A stretch of 64,000 bases of DNA from Macrobrachium rosenbergii (GCF_040412425.1 NC_089766.1:21317018-21381017); one strand, 5' to 3'; shown: positions 1 through 12,670, counted from the first letter of the stretch. Notes: a model not told the origin generated them from the sequence alone. Made by a program: numbers and translations.

Positions 1-2
1 CG

Positions 3-443
3 AATGGCGCTGAAGCTTTAACAGAGGCTAAATCATTTCTGGATTTAGATAAAGGAGATATTGGGAAACGAGCACGCAGTTTCGGGTTCAGAAGGTGTAA
101 AACTTGGAATGAACTGCAGAAATTTCTACGAGCTACTTATGGCGGAGTTCAACGTGAATGCGCAGTTCGGAATTTGCGAGAGTTTCTCAAAATAAAGAAG
201 GGCAATGATTCACTAGTCACATACAGTGCGAATTTATTTGATGCAGTAGTTGAGTTAAAGAAATCTATAACAGGCTCTCCATGGGTAACTGGAAATAATA
301 TCTCCTTAGATAATTTTGAAAGATTGTTACACTTTGCTTGCCTTTTAACGTCGGTCCCAGATGTAATTGTAGATAGTTTTGATAAGAGAATTGATCAGGA
401 TACAGACGAATCCTTTTGTTTGCACAGATTAACAAAAATCTAG
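3..443 (+). pseudogene. gag capsid region fragment, element A
   Basis: An open frame runs from base 3 to the TAG at 441-443, about 146 codons, with no start codon because the gene begins outside the window. The protein is charged and helical, with no membrane segment. Its place directly upstream of two CCHC knuckles and a protease identifies it as the capsid part of Gag, the structural protein that packages element RNA. I recognise it by position rather than by a motif. The frame is lost after 443 and coding potential resumes in another frame near 610. Confidence 0.6.
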
Positions 444-609
444 CAAAATGCCCGACACTGGACAGTAGTTTTGTACAGGAGGTGCAAAGATGTCAGCTGC
501 GGTTTCAAACCACAGAATAATGATAGTCGCTCGCATTCGGGAAATGATGCAACAGCGAAGACATGTGCACTGAGTAGAATCGAAGAAAATTCCAGAGAGA
601 TCAGTCACA

Positions 610-837
610 ACGATACGTTGTTTTAATTGTGATAAAATAGGCCATAGTAAATCAAATTGCAGAGTGAGATATTGTTCAGTTTGCAAATCTTCAGATCATG
701 GATGGAGATTTTGCCCAGCCACAAAGAGTAGAGATTATTCAGGGAAGTCCGGGGAGGTTTTTCTAGATATGACAGGAGAATTCCACATGATGCAAGTTCT
801 AGATACACAAAGGAACAGCAGAATTTTCACAAGATAA
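610..837 (+). pseudogene. Gag nucleocapsid double CCHC zinc knuckle, element A
   Basis: Frame 1 shows two consecutive zinc knuckles of the retroviral nucleocapsid type C-x2-C-x4-H-x4-C: CFNCDKIGHSKSNC and, seven residues on, CSVCKSSDHGWRFC. Such knuckles bind element RNA during packaging. All eight metal ligands are present. The frame closes at TAA 835-837. It is offset from the upstream gag frame, so the ancestral Gag is broken between 443 and 610. Confidence 0.85.
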
Positions 838-862
838 GTTCGAAAACGGACACAGGATAATG

Positions 863-1452
863 ACTAATCAGGTCTTAGAGTCACTAGAACCTAGGCCGAT
901 TGTGCGTGGATTCTCTAATGGCAATGAAATTTCTATTTTCATTGATTCTGGTAGCTCAGTTAACTTAGTAAATGCTGACCTTTTCACTCGAGGTTTCCAG
1001 AGTGCAAATTAGTCCCTTCTAGTGAGACAGTGTGTGATGTACAAGCGAGGAAACTGAATATTTTAGGTTCGTCATTTCTTACGCTTTGTATCGGTGGAAA
1101 GACAATAGTAGAATCATTTTTGGTCATAGAAGGATTAGCCTTAGGTGAAATGGTTTTGCTAGGACACCCTTCTTGTATGCGACATAACATCAACATTCTT
1201 ACGGGAGTTCAGGGGATTACAATAGGTGAGTCAGGTTGTTTTGTTCCATATATACACAGGAAAAAAACTTGTGAGAAACTTAAGACACAGTCTGAGACAT
1301 GTGTAACACAGTCATTAGAGAGTGAAGATATTCCGCAAAGATCTTTCAAAGGATTTTTGTTGGAAGATGTTGAATTGCAACCGCGAGTTCCTACATTAGT
1401 TAAAGTGTCGCTGAAAGAGAAAAATTTTTCCTTCTCAAGTGTGCGTTGTTGA
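863..1452 (+). pseudogene. Pol aspartic protease region, element A
   Basis: Frame 2 reads IFIDSGSSVNLVN around 935-973. It holds the D-S-G active-site triplet (Asp codon 944-946) of retroviral pepsin-like proteases, which cleave Gag and Pol. A frameshift near 1000 moves the reading to frame 1, where 1030-1452 continues with hydrophobic strands typical of the rest of the fold (GGKTIVESFLVIEGL, then a glycine-rich flap-like part). The Pol linker leads into RT after a second frameshift near 1425-1440. The protease active site is intact but the reading frame is not. Confidence 0.7.
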
Positions 1453-2854
1453 GGGAACCGAGAAATTCAAAGACGTTGTGAGTACGGTGTCAGTGAATGA
1501 AATTTCAGTCGCAGGCGTGACTTCAGTAGAATTAGTTAGCTATCAAGACTCAGTGAAAAAATATCACAAGGGTACTTATGTAATTGATTTTGAAGAGTTT
1601 AATGAAGAGCATAAATTAGTGAGTTTTTGTGGAGACGGGAATATGTTTCCTAACGAGGAGCAACAGTTCCGAAGTCAGGTTCTACATGAACATTTGGCTA
1701 AAGTTGATTATCCTGAATATTCAGATAAAGTAGAGAAAGTGTTGAAAGAATATCTAGATATCATTGCTTTGAAGGGAGATAAATTAGGAGTTACAGATGT
1801 TTTAGAACATTCAATCCGCCTAGAAAAGGGTACAAATCCCATATATATTCCAGCATATCGAATTCCTTTTAAGATCAGGGAAGAAGTAGAAAAAGAAGTT
1901 CAGAAGTGGGAGTCGGAAGGCATTATCAGACCGTCCAATTCTCCGTTTAATTTTCCTTTGCTTGCAGTTCCTAAGAAAGACGGTAGTATCAGAGTTTGTG
2001 TAGATTTTCGTAAATTGAATGAAAAAACATGCCCAGATAGATATCCTGTAGCTTGTTTGCCTGATTTGTTTGTTGAGATCGGTGGCAAGAATATATATTC
2101 ATCTATAGATCTTATGCAAGGGGTTTTACAAGTTCCCCTTTGTGAGAGTAGCCGTAAATATACAGCATTTTCGGTACCAAAGGGACATTACGAGTTTAAT
2201 AGGATGCCTTTTGGATTACAAGGGTCCCCAATAACATTTACTAGACTGGTTAACACAGTACTTCATGGCTTGTTAGGAAAGTCGGTGTTTGTGTACATGG
2301 ATGATATTCTCATATGCACAGATACAATTGAAGAACATCTAAAGGTGTTAAAAGAAGTCCTCAAGCGATTACGGTTCGCTGGGTTAAAGGTCAAATTGGC
2401 CAAATGTGAGTTTCTGAAGAGAAAAATTGTCTATTTAGGACATGTTATCTCTAAAGAGGGAGTTAGAGTGAATGATGAGAAAGTTAAAGCCATTGTGAAT
2501 TTTCCAGTTCCCAAAACCAGGAAACAGATTCGTTCGTTCCTAGGTATGTCGGGTTTCTTTCGCCGTTTTGTGCGGAATTTTTCTACAATAGCGTCTCCAT
2601 TGACAGATTTGTTACGAGAAGACGTTAAGTTTGTTTGGGGTGATAGTCAACAATTAGCTTTTGAGAAGCTTAAGAACGCTTTGGTGAACCCACCAGTTTT
2701 GAAGTTTCCAGATTTTAGTCAACCGTTCACCTTAGTGACTGACGCGAGTCAGGAAGGTATAGGTGCGTGTTTGATGCAGAAATTTGAGGGGAAATTACAC
2801 CCAATTGCTTTTATAGCAGAAAGTTCAAAACGCGTGGTAGTAACGAAAGGCTGA
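1439..2854 (+). pseudogene. Reverse transcriptase and N-terminal RNase H, element A
   Basis: A 471-codon open frame holds a nearly complete Ty3/gypsy RT. Fingers and palm motifs are seen in order: VPKKDGSIRVCVDFRKLN, motif A SSIDLMQG with its Asp, FNRMPFGLQGSP (motif B), and the catalytic YMDD in VYMDDILI. Then come YLGHVIS and the connection motif IRSFLGMSGFFRRFVRNF. RNase H starts with LVTDASQEGIGA, which carries its first metal-binding Asp. All RT catalytic Asps are present, making this the best-preserved enzyme in element A. The frame ends at 2854 inside RNase H through a frameshift. Confidence 0.92.
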
Positions 2855-3446
2855 TGTCAGTTGTGGACAAGGAGGCTTTCTGCAGTCGTCTCTAGCCTTG
2901 TTCATTTTAAGATGTTGTTGTTGGGAAATAAAGTTGAGATTTTTACAGATCATCAACCGTTGTTAGAGCTTTTAATAAGCCAAATTTGTCGCCCAAGAGA
3001 GCACGTTGGTTCCTAACATTGAGAGATTTTGATGCAAACCTCAAATACATTGAAGGTAAGCATAATGTAGTTGCAGATGCATTGAGCAGATATTTTCCGG
3101 TCGAGGATGAGGAAATACACACCGAATCCTGTGTGGGAGAAGAGAGTAAATATTTGGTGTCTAATGTCTCTGATATTAGTAGTTCTGAGAGATCATGTAG
3201 AGGACATACACGTTCCTACAGTGCATACTTCGGGGAGAAATAGTGAGTCGGCAGTCTCGGGAGATTGTTATTCGTGATAGTGAGAGTAACGCAGTGTGTT
3301 ATATTACGGGTGAAAATGTCACTTGGGACATAGGCTTGCTGGAACAAAAGCAAGATGAAGATAAATTGTTGTCAGATGCTAAGGCATTTCTTAGGGAGTT
3401 TCACCGAAGAAAGGGTATAAGTTGGGTCAAGATTTTTCTGGTCTAG
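2855..3446 (+). pseudogene. C-terminal RNase H and Pol linker, element A
   Basis: After the 2854 frameshift, broken frames give the second part of RNase H (FTDHQPLLEL near 2940-2970, including the TDH motif). In 2986-3243 come SPKRARWFLTLRDFD and YIEGKHNVVADALSR, the standard end of the gypsy RNase H. A linker without a known motif follows in 3243-3446. RNase H degrades the RNA strand of the hybrid during reverse transcription. This part is non-functional here because at least two frameshifts cut it. Confidence 0.8.
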
Positions 3447-3489
3447 AGTTGGAGAATAATTTATTGGTGAGAAAAGTTAAGTATAACTT

Positions 3490-4180
3490 GCGAAGTACTG
3501 AAGCATGGGTGAGATTACACAAATCATCGTGCCAGAGAGTCTAGTACCACAAGTTCTAGACATTGTACATTGTAAATTTGGTTCTCCTCATTTGGGTGTA
3601 GACAAGACGTATGAAAACGTCAGGTCAAAGTTCTTTTGGAAAATATGTTTTCCGCAGTAGAAGCCTTTGTGAAGAAGTGTGCTATTTGCAATGCGAATAA
3701 GCCAGCGACGACAGTGTCGTGTCGTTTGGGTTCATATCCCATACCACATAGGCCGTTTCAGAGAGTGCATATGGATATTCTGGGTAACTTCTCAGAGTCC
3801 GCTTATGGTTATAGACATTTATTAGTAGTTGTTGATGAGTTGACTCGCTTTGTCGAGATTTTCCCACTGAAATACAAAATCAGCTGAGGAAGTTGCTATA
3901 GCGTTTTTAAGGGATAATTTGTCGATATGGTGTTCCTGAATGTCTGATCACAGACAATGGTAGGGAGTTTATTAATAAGACTTTAGACGGTCTTGCTAAT
4001 TTGTTGGGGATAAAGAAAGTATCTATAATCCCGTATAGACCTGAAGCAAATGGGTTGTGTGAGAGGGCGAATCGAAAGTAATCGAAGCTTTGCGCATGAC
4101 GGTGGGAGGTTCCCGATACACATTGGGACAGATCTTTGGATGAAGTGCGATATAGTATCAATACTATGATGAATGACACA
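3490..4180 (+). pseudogene. Integrase zinc-binding and DDE core, element A, broken
   Basis: The HHCC zinc-binding part is visible near 3520-3690 (a His-containing stretch, then KKCAICNANKP with the C-x2-C pair). The catalytic core follows with HMDILGNF near 3768-3790 (first Asp), a TDNGREF-like motif near 3951-3970 (second Asp) and PYRPEANGLCERANRK near 4032-4080 (Glu). These are the three acidic residues of retroviral integrases, which join element DNA to host DNA. Stops and frameshifts near 3640, 3885 and 3925 prevent a continuous product. Confidence 0.8.
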
Positions 4181-4600
4181 ATTAAGATATCTCCAGCAGA
4201 AGCTTTGTATGGGATACAAGTTGAAAGGACCTTTTGATTTGTTACCAGAGCGAGTTCAGGGTGATGTTACGGTCACTTCATTGATAAATACAGCGAGAGA
4301 AAGATTTGCACGTATCAGTAAAGAACTTGAACTTAGTTCGCGTGCAATGGTAGAGAAAAGTAACGCGAAATCGAGGGGAGTAGCTTTTTTTCGATGGGTG
4401 ATAGAGTGTTTGTTAAAGTGAATGTTCAGGAATGATCTGAATTATAAATTAAGTCCGAAGTTCCACGGACCTTTTGAGATTGTAGAGATCAAAAGAGGGA
4501 ATAGATTTGTAGTTAAAGATGTAAACACTGGAGTGACGAAATTGACCCATATTTCGAAGTTAAAGAAAGTAATGGAACATTTGTATATAGTCATGTAATG
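4173..4600 (+). pseudogene. Integrase C-terminal GPY/F module, element A
   Basis: Frame 3 gives a helical region (4173-4421). After another frameshift, KLSPKFHGPFEIVEIKRG and VTKLTHISKLKK follow near 4450-4570. The G-P-F within a small beta-barrel pattern is the GPY/F module at the end of many gypsy integrases, thought to contact DNA or chromatin. A short near-duplication occurs at the very end: the sequence around 4569-4585 (aatggaacatttgtatatag) is repeated with small changes at 4597-4615. Confidence 0.7.
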
Positions 4601-4991
4601 GAACGTTTGTATATAGTTAGAGGGATAAATGGGTTAATGTTTGTATATATATGATATTTATTTTTTTTTTTTTTTGTCTCTTGTTCATTTTGGATGTTGA
4701 AGTTCTTAATCATTTGTTTTCGAATGATTTTAGGAATTGAGACATGGGCTAATTTCATACGAGATTTGACCCGTGTGTTAGTGTGTTATTGTGTTATGAT
4801 GTGTTTCATCATCCGACGCAATATCTGTGTTGTTTAGGATTTTTTTTTGGGGAGATTTTAGTATATCGGACCGAACAAGTCTGATCTTTTTTTCGGGTTG
4901 GGAGATCGTATTTGAGTATTTGGATTTTTTTTTCAGTTTTTTTTTTAAATGAAGGGAGCTGTATTGTGAGTAGTTGTAGTTGTTAAGATCA
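4601..4991 (+). other. Non-coding stretch between pol and env-like remnant, element A
   Basis: T-rich sequence with several poly-T runs (4652-4675, 4841-4850, 4927-4945). No motif or open frame is worth calling. It would be an intergenic or splice-acceptor region in an envelope-bearing gypsy element, but no splice site can be assigned with confidence. Confidence 0.5.
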
Positions 4992-5995
4992 TGGGAGCGA
5001 TTGCCATTACGTCAATTGCTATTTTGTTGAGAGTTAGTTAGGTGTTGCGAAATATTTGCTAACCAGAGTAGAACTTTCATGTCTTTTACGAGATATGATA
5101 CCTTTTAGTGTTTGGATAGAATTTTTTTTTGTGAGTGAGTTCCGTAGAGTTATTTGTTTAGTAGTGAGTTGACTGTGATTATTCTGAGATACAAACTTGG
5201 AATTAGTTCACATTGTGAGTGTTTACTTTTGCATTAGTAGTTTTGGTTTGGTTCAGTAAATGAAACCTTTTGTTATTAGACCTTTTCGAGTGTTTTTGGG
5301 AGACTCAGTAGTGACATGGGATAGATTAGAGACCATGTTCATTTTGGGAGATCAATATCAAGGTTTGGGAGTTGATTATAAGACGAGTTGTGCTTTAGTT
5401 AGAGAAGTATGTGTGTGACAGTAGTATTTTCCAGTTGCGAGTTGTGTCTGTGGGTGGTTGTGAATTATCATTAGTTCATAGACAGACTCCGACAGAATGT
5501 GACTTTAGACAGTTCCTGCGAGATTACCACATTGAGTCCACCAGTACTCTTCCTGCTGTGTTTTACAAGGAGTATGCAGTTACAATGATGTGCCAGAACA
5601 ACAAGTCGACATCATTCGTTCATCGAGGGTCCAAGCTGTTTTGACTCATCCTGCAGAATCCTGTCTACGGAATTTCTCGTACTTAGCCGTGCTGTATTCA
5701 ACAGTTCCGAGAAGATAATTATGCGTCATACGCATAACGAGCATTTGCAGTGGCGGTACTTACAACCAAGGTGCCAATGACGGTTCCACCGTTGGAAGAC
5801 ATTGACGATTCCGTGATGTTCGAGTATCAGAATATATTATGCCGACAATTTTAATTGTCTTAATAGCTATTTTACTGATAATTCTTGTTGTGGGGGGAGT
5901 AGTAAAGCTTATTCGTGTTTGTAAGATTACATGTAAAGGCTCTAAGAACTCAACCCCAGTGACTTTGGAAGTGCGTCATGAGAGCAGTCCTTAAA
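4992..5995 (+). pseudogene. Degraded env-like third gene, element A
   Basis: At 4992 an ATG opens a short hydrophobic leader (MGAIAITSIAILL), then stops. A cysteine-containing frame lies at 5411-5644. At 5838-5993 a clear frame encodes a membrane segment (TILIVLIAILLIILVVGG), then a basic, Cys- and Lys-rich tail of about 25 residues ending at TAA 5991-5993. A leader, an ectodomain with cysteines, one C-terminal membrane anchor and a short tail, placed after integrase, is the layout of an envelope glycoprotein. No furin site or fusion peptide could be made out and the frames are interrupted several times, so the call is tentative. Confidence 0.4.
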
Positions 5996-7020
5996 GCTGC
6001 AGTGCAGTAGACATTGCTAATTGAGCATAGCTCTATTCTGTTATGTTTTATACATATGCTTTTGTTTTAGTTTGCCGTTAAGGAGAGCGAGACGCTCTTA
6101 TGTGGTGGCCGAGCTCTATTTCAGAAAATATGGCTGCTACAAGTTTTAAAGGACACATATATGCATTTCATAGCTTCAATGCTTTAAGATGTGATGAAAG
6201 AATTTTTGGAGTCAGATGGAAGTAGGTCAGAGACTCGTTTGTAAAATCTTTGTATTCAGCAAATAGTTTGATTCCTCAGCAATATTGCCGGTCAGGTGAT
6301 CTCCGAAGTGTTATGTATATTCGTGAGTACGTGCGTTAATTTGATCTAGATTATGCCAAAATCTGCCCTAAAAGTGAGTTTGATCGTTCATTAACGTGAT
6401 AGAACTGCAGTTGTCTGGAAGACGTAGCTTTGGAGAGGATCCAGGCTTTGAATCAGCAGATAAGGTAGAGTTTGAAATCTCTGTTTTTATGGGAGAAAAA
6501 TTGAACTTGTGATTTTTACCATGATTTTCTAATCATTATGAACTTTTGAACTGGTGTGGGAGATTTAATATGAATATTCATACCTCTTTTATATTATTAT
6601 TTTGTCATGTTACGTTTGCCATATCTTGGCTATGCATTTTACACTTTCCATTATTGTGATTTTTGCATTTCATATATTTTTGGGAGTTTTCTATCATGTT
6701 TGATTCTTCCGACAGATGTCTGTGGACAGATGTCGGTGGACAGTGTGGACTGGTTCGAATAACATGTGGTAGACTGTTTTTTTTGACATGACTAATTATT
6801 GATTTGGGGAGTATGTGTGAGTTTGGATATTTTCAGGCTATTAGCCATAGTGAGACTTCTTTAATCAGAAGTGTTTTGCAGTTCAGAGTTTAGTTATCTA
6901 ACTCGATAATTTCATTTATTATGCATTTTAATCTTTGCTTTGTTTTATTCATTTCTTGTTGGGTTATTTGAATAATAAACCTATTTTTGTAGAAACTATT
7001 GCGTTTCTTTAAATGGTCCA
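5996..7020 (+). other. Probable 3' untranslated region and 3' LTR of element A
   Basis: After the env-like stop the sequence has no open frame. A purine-rich run (aaggagagcgaga, 6079-6091) precedes tgtggtggccgagctc near 6100, a plausible polypurine tract and LTR start. A polyadenylation signal AATAAA lies at 6974-6979, near the likely right end. The 5' LTR is not in the window, so neither end can be confirmed. Coding and TE signals stop near 7020, where microsatellite sequence begins. Confidence 0.35.
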
Positions 7021-7074
7021 TTTAATTGATTTGGTGAGAATGAGTGAGATTCGGGTGGGTGAACTTGGAAAACG

Positions 7075-7126
7075 ATGAGAGAGAGAGAGAGAGGCGATAC
7101 ACAGAGAGAGAGAGAGAGAGAGATAC

Positions 7127-7187
<61 letters not shown>

Positions 7188-7191
7188 GAGA
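7075..7191. repeat. (GA)n microsatellite, interrupted
   Basis: About 115 bp of GA dinucleotides with three short interruptions (gcgatacaca, tacag). Long arginine/glutamate or serine/leucine open frames here are artefacts of the repeat. Confidence 0.97.
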
Positions 7192-7503
7192 AAAATAGAT
7201 GTAAGTGTTGCCGTGAGCGAACGTTCATACGCCTCCGTTTCATGAATAAAGATCGTTGGAGCACGTTACGTACACTTCAAAAAAAGTGTTAATTCTGTCC
7301 TCGTTACATATATATATATATAAATATATAGTTCATATATCATATATATATATATATATATAGATATATATCTAATATCAATTATATATGAGTTTTATAT
7401 ACATATATATATCATTATCATCCAATCAGTCTTAAGAAATGAGTCATATTAATTCACATTCATGTGACCGGTTAACTCTTTTCCGTTATCATGCCTGTTA
7501 TTC
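7192..7503. other. AT-rich spacer between element A and the inverted-repeat arm
   Basis: Contains several short (TA)n runs between 7305 and 7410 separated by imperfect palindromic AT sequence. No gene, TE motif or RNA gene is visible. Confidence 0.6.
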
Positions 7504-9498
7504 CGACAGCCAGCCAATTCTACGTAGACATTTTCGGGTGAATCGCTCGGGTCTTAGCTGCACAGATAAAGTTTTTAGTAACATGATTTTTTCCTGACCT
7601 TTTATTTCGCTTGTTTTCCCGAGTTGAGAAAGAGCCGAAAAATTAGCGATTCAGTTAAAATTATGTTTAGGAGAACTTGACGGTCAGAACCATGTTTTTT
7701 TAAGTGATGTCTGAATAAAAATGTCTATGTGAAATTCAGCTAAAATTTGTTAATAAGGGAATTAATTTTAATATCTAATTCAGAAAGTTTTAATTTTATA
7801 TTTAATTTTGATGAAACAAAATCGTATAAAACGAAATTTAAAAAAGCAAGATAAAGTTAGTGACAGAAGCAAAGGCTTCATTTGCGATGACTATCCCAGG
7901 TCGTGTCCATGTGCCAGGTAAGCTCCAATTTTCACTCTGCCTCTGTGCACGCTGGAAGGGAGGTGTAACGTGGTGGTCAGTCCACTGAAGTGGTTCATAA
8001 ACATAGATCATCAATGACACAGAGTGGCGATCTCCATGCTCAAGCGTGAGACCCTCGGTCGGCCATATTGAGAGTCCTGGTCCAGCATGACAGTCCTCTA
8101 GTGAAGAGGAAAATGCTGTCAACATTTTTTTTTTTTTTCCCTTTAATCATTATAATGGCTGTTATCTTGTCTTGAGTAAGGTGTGCAATATATATCGAAA
8201 TATTATTGATCTGAGGTCTGTTGTATCTGAATTGTTCTGCACATATTTCAAAATCAGAAAGCGTATTGTAAACAAACCAACGAGGGAAAAGGGCCAGCAA
8301 AGTCATTCCTTTCCATTCTAAGGCTTTATTACGATATTCAGAAAGAATTTATAAAGGAAGGAGGAATACCGGAGAAAGTTATTTTCTTTTATTTGGAGAA
8401 ATATTGTTCTTCCAAAAAGGACAAAACAATTAAAATGGCTGCCAAATCTATAAGCATAAGCCTAGCGCTTGCATGATCAAGTCTTCTTCCTGTTGTTAGC
8501 ATCCTTATAGGATGCTTTTTCCTTCGCATGATGATTCGATAACTTTTACCACGAATTATTTTCATCAATCGAAATTAAGTTGTCGTCCCAATAAGGTCTA
8601 AGTGATATAACCTCTTAACAGACGAGTAGTTTGAGGGCATGAGTGTAGCCTAAGCTACCAAACTACAGTTTCTTGCTATGACCAACCTACAAGACATATG
8701 GTGTGATGAAATTTTAGATAAGAAGTCTCACACATAAAACACACGACAATTTTCCATCTCGAATAGAGTAATAGAGGTGGTTTTTGTGGTTTGCTATGTC
8801 AGTTGTGATTACTCCCATAGCAACATGTTTAATTAAAAGACGAGACCAACATTGACACAACCAGTAACCTATATATAGACCTACTTACTACTAAGCAAGA
8901 TAGTTTTGTTTTATATCATGTGGCATATATTGGATTAATGATGTAGCAATTTTAGAATTAAGCTACCATTGCATTTATGTGCCACATGAAGGTGCTGAAA
9001 ATATTAGACAGGTTGATTGAGGAAGTGGATCTACAGCTAACAAGACATTCCTCTGACTAGCAAAAGATTATGGGTAAATCAGTTCCATTTTGTTCCGTTT
9101 ACCTGTGAAATGTTATTCCATTTTCTCTTGAAGATGTTATTTACCCTCTATGGCGGCGATATTTACAGCTGGCTCTCCATTGGATGATCTCAATGTTTTC
9201 TGCTTATGAGTAATACTCGTTTTTGCCTCCATTGACATGAGTGGTAGATTATTGTCCCTGGTTGCTAATCGAGTGTTGTTGGTCACAAGCAGAATGGAGA
9301 AGGGCATAGGGCTGGCAACTTCATCCAAGAATGACCTGTGTCTAAGCTGTTCTTTAAACTGGGGATCAAGGAGCTACGGAACTCAAGTTTTGAAACAAAA
9401 CTGCAAGAAGAAGAATAGGCTTAAGAGAAGACGAATAAAAGAAAAGGAAGGATATAGAGAAGGATGGGTAGGTGGTGACAAATGCAGAAGAAAGAATT

Positions 9499-9499
<1 letters not shown>

Positions 9500-9546
<47 letters not shown>
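9500..9546. repeat. (GA)n microsatellite in left arm
   Basis: A pure GA run of about 46 bp. The mirrored position in the right arm (29350-29391) is a (CT)n run of about 42 bp, so the tract predates the duplication of the arms. Confidence 0.95.
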
Positions 9547-9547
<1 letters not shown>

Positions 9548-9690
9548 CCTAGCTAACCCCAAAAACTCTAGACCGAAAGTGAAGCACCACCTGAGAAGCC
9601 AGTTGCAACAGAGGCATTAGGAAAGAAATGATGAAGATTACTCACTCATTTAGGTTATTAAGGCTATATTTTTGTGTTAAATTAATGCTA

Positions 9691-10077
<387 letters not shown>

Positions 10078-11093
10078 GAAGGGCAGAGAAAGAAGAGTAC
10101 TCTGCATTTAAAGAAAAAAAGCAAAAAAAAAAAAAAACACATTATCCTGTTCAAACTGAGGGACCTGAGAACATGCAAATGTGCTCATTTATCCTTTCAG
10201 ATATTGCATCCAAAGGAAGAGGCGACTCATAACATCAAAGGGCCGAAACCAAAAGCTTCCTAGACGATGATAGGCTAAATGTTTATTAGTTTCATCGCTT
10301 TGAGTTCTACTAATATGAAAAGAATATTGTCCATGAAGGTTGACTGTCTGTCACCTGAGGCCATGATCAGGGCAGGTGAAGGAGGGTAATGTCCCTGTGG
10401 CGTCGTCAGATGTTTTCGACCTGTGATTGACCCTTGAAGGTTCTCTTGTGAAAAGCGGGAGCGAACAGAAGCAGATCTTAATAAATGCAAGTATTGAATG
10501 GTTAAGTCAAAAGCGCATTTGAATTTATTCTCTTGTTATAATACGTTACTCCCAATCAAAATGTTCAGTCACTCTGAATAATGAACGGTTATAAAACAGT
10601 TGTTGAGTAATAACGATGTCTGCGTGTATATACACATATATATTTTTTTATAAAATATCATGCAACTCATTTCACCGAATAATACAAAATCTAACTGAGG
10701 GGCAAAAGTAATTCTTCTGCTCTCTCACTAATAATCATACGCAAATATAATAATTAATCTCATATAACTCGAGGCAATTATGGGCTCTGGTGAACCGTTG
10801 AGTGGAATTAATGATCAAAGGACTTTCACAACTACTTGACAACTAGAATTAGAATATTTACGCTGCGATCTAGTCCCTCCACCTCACGTGGACTCATGAG
10901 CCCTGGAATTCTGCTCTGGTTGACTCAAGGTGATTTCTTGTCTAAGAGGAAACCGAGGTGATATGGTTTTTCTTTCCGTGAGAACTTCTACACTCAGTTG
11001 CGCCCTTGCCTTCAGTGGAAGTCAAATGAACGTAAGAAAGAGTTGTGAGCGAATGCAAACACACGCAAACGTACACATACACACCCACAAGGG

Positions 11094-11244
<151 letters not shown>

Positions 11245-11289
11245 ATATTTAATATATATATATATATATATAATTTTATATATTTATTT

Positions 11290-12670
11290 TTTATGTGTTA
11301 TGTTTATGATAATATTGAAGTGTCATATTTAGTTTGGCATCAGATCTCAAAAGAACTATTGATTGAGTAACTTATATAGAAGGTAATTTAGAATTGATAA
11401 TACAATTTTAATATATATTATAGAATAATAGGTGTTTTCTTGGTAAAATGTAATTTGAACACGTGTGTGTGTGTCCACGAAAGAATGTTTCATTTGAGTT
11501 GTCATCAGTTGAGATAAGAGAATTCACTTTGTTTTGGGTTAGTGATGACAGGTTTGGAATATGTAAATGCCGATTCAGAGATACGGGAGAAGACGAGTGA
11601 TTTCATGTTGAGAGAGGAGAGAGAGAGTCACATCTTTATTTTGTAAGATTGCATTCAAAACGAGAAAACGTAACTTTCTTTAAGAAGCTCACTCCTGTTC
11701 GCACCCAAAATGCTTTAATCGTCAACACTTCTAGAAAGCATCTCGTACCCAAAATGCACATCAAACCATGTTAAACTAAAATTTGTTTCATTCTGATATC
11801 TGAGACCAGTTGATTTGGTTGGGCAATGTCTCTCTCTCTCTCGTTCTTAGAAACTTTAACTTAGTGTTATGAGTTTTAACATTAACTTTTGAGATCTGAA
11901 TTGGGGAGTTATTTAGTTTGTAACGGCGCCTGTAAAATAGTTTTGTGTAACGCATTGCAGCAAGTGATTTACAGAGTTTTCACAAGTTTTAAGGTGCAAT
12001 GAACCTTTATTAATACCATGGTTGATAAGTTAGGAAATTTGGAACAAGTGAGGAACCATTATTGTTAAATCTTATGTGTATTTTTTGAATCATTTTACAG
12101 TCTCTTTGCATTCCATTTTTTTGGTGATGTAACATTTATTTACATTGTTTTAAGAATTTCTTGGTAATTTAACATTGGACGTAATTTAACATTTTCCTTT
12201 CATTTACGGTGGGTTCTTTTTAAATCTTGAGTAATTCTTGATTTTAAATTTGGCTTGATTAATTTAAACTCCTGATGGTTTTTTGTGAATTAGTTTTGCC
12301 TCATAGTTTAATTCAAGAATTATATCAATTGAGTTTTTGTTATTTTCAAGTAATAGTAAATTTTTTCAGATTGGAGAATTCTAATTATAAATTTGAATTT
12401 AAAAATAAATTTTTGTATTTAACATTTTAGAAAAAAGTGTTTCATTTATTGATCACCAGTGAATAGGATTGATTCACATTGTGTGCCGTTGGTTTGTTGT
12501 TTTGTTCTTTTTAGTTTTTATGTAAAAGTGAATTAAGACCAGAGAGGAAACAGTTAGAGTTTTTGATGCAGCGAAATGAGAAACTCTAGGAATATTTCTA
12601 GTTTAATTTTTGATCAACACTCAACACATATTCTGATAGACTTAGTTTGATTTTTTCAAGTAATAAAGTA
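11290..12670. other. Segment of the left arm without a clear partner in the right arm
   Basis: The right arm has only about 350 bp (27600-27955) between the flanking matches, against about 1.4 kb here. The segment is T-rich, lacks open frames, and has GA and TCTC runs near 11610 and 11830. It includes cggcgcctgtaaaat near 11925, which recalls a primer-binding-site neighbourhood but is not accepted as one. It may be an insertion in the left arm or a deletion in the right. I see no terminal repeats or target duplication. Confidence 0.5.

Larger units (their letters stand above)
1..7020 (+). mobile_element. Ty3/gypsy-type LTR retrotransposon A, 5' end outside window, decayed
   Basis: The order gag, CCHC zinc knuckles, aspartic protease, reverse transcriptase, RNase H, integrase and a membrane-anchored env-like tail on one strand is that of Ty3/gypsy elements that gained an envelope-like third gene. 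Adjacent domains sit in different frames (gag frame 3, zinc knuckles frame 1, protease frames 2 then 1, RT frame 2, later parts frames 1 and 3), so at least five frameshifts separate them and the copy cannot make a full polyprotein. The 5' LTR and the start of gag lie before base 1. The right limit is uncertain because no second LTR is available for comparison. Confidence 0.85.

Noticed and set aside
7022..7292. Arg-Glu and Ser-Leu repeat frames at GA/CT tracts
   Set aside because: Artefacts of dinucleotide repeats.
11915..11940. cggcgcctg as an LTR primer-binding site
   Set aside because: It does not start with TGG, no LTR end precedes it, and no gag follows.
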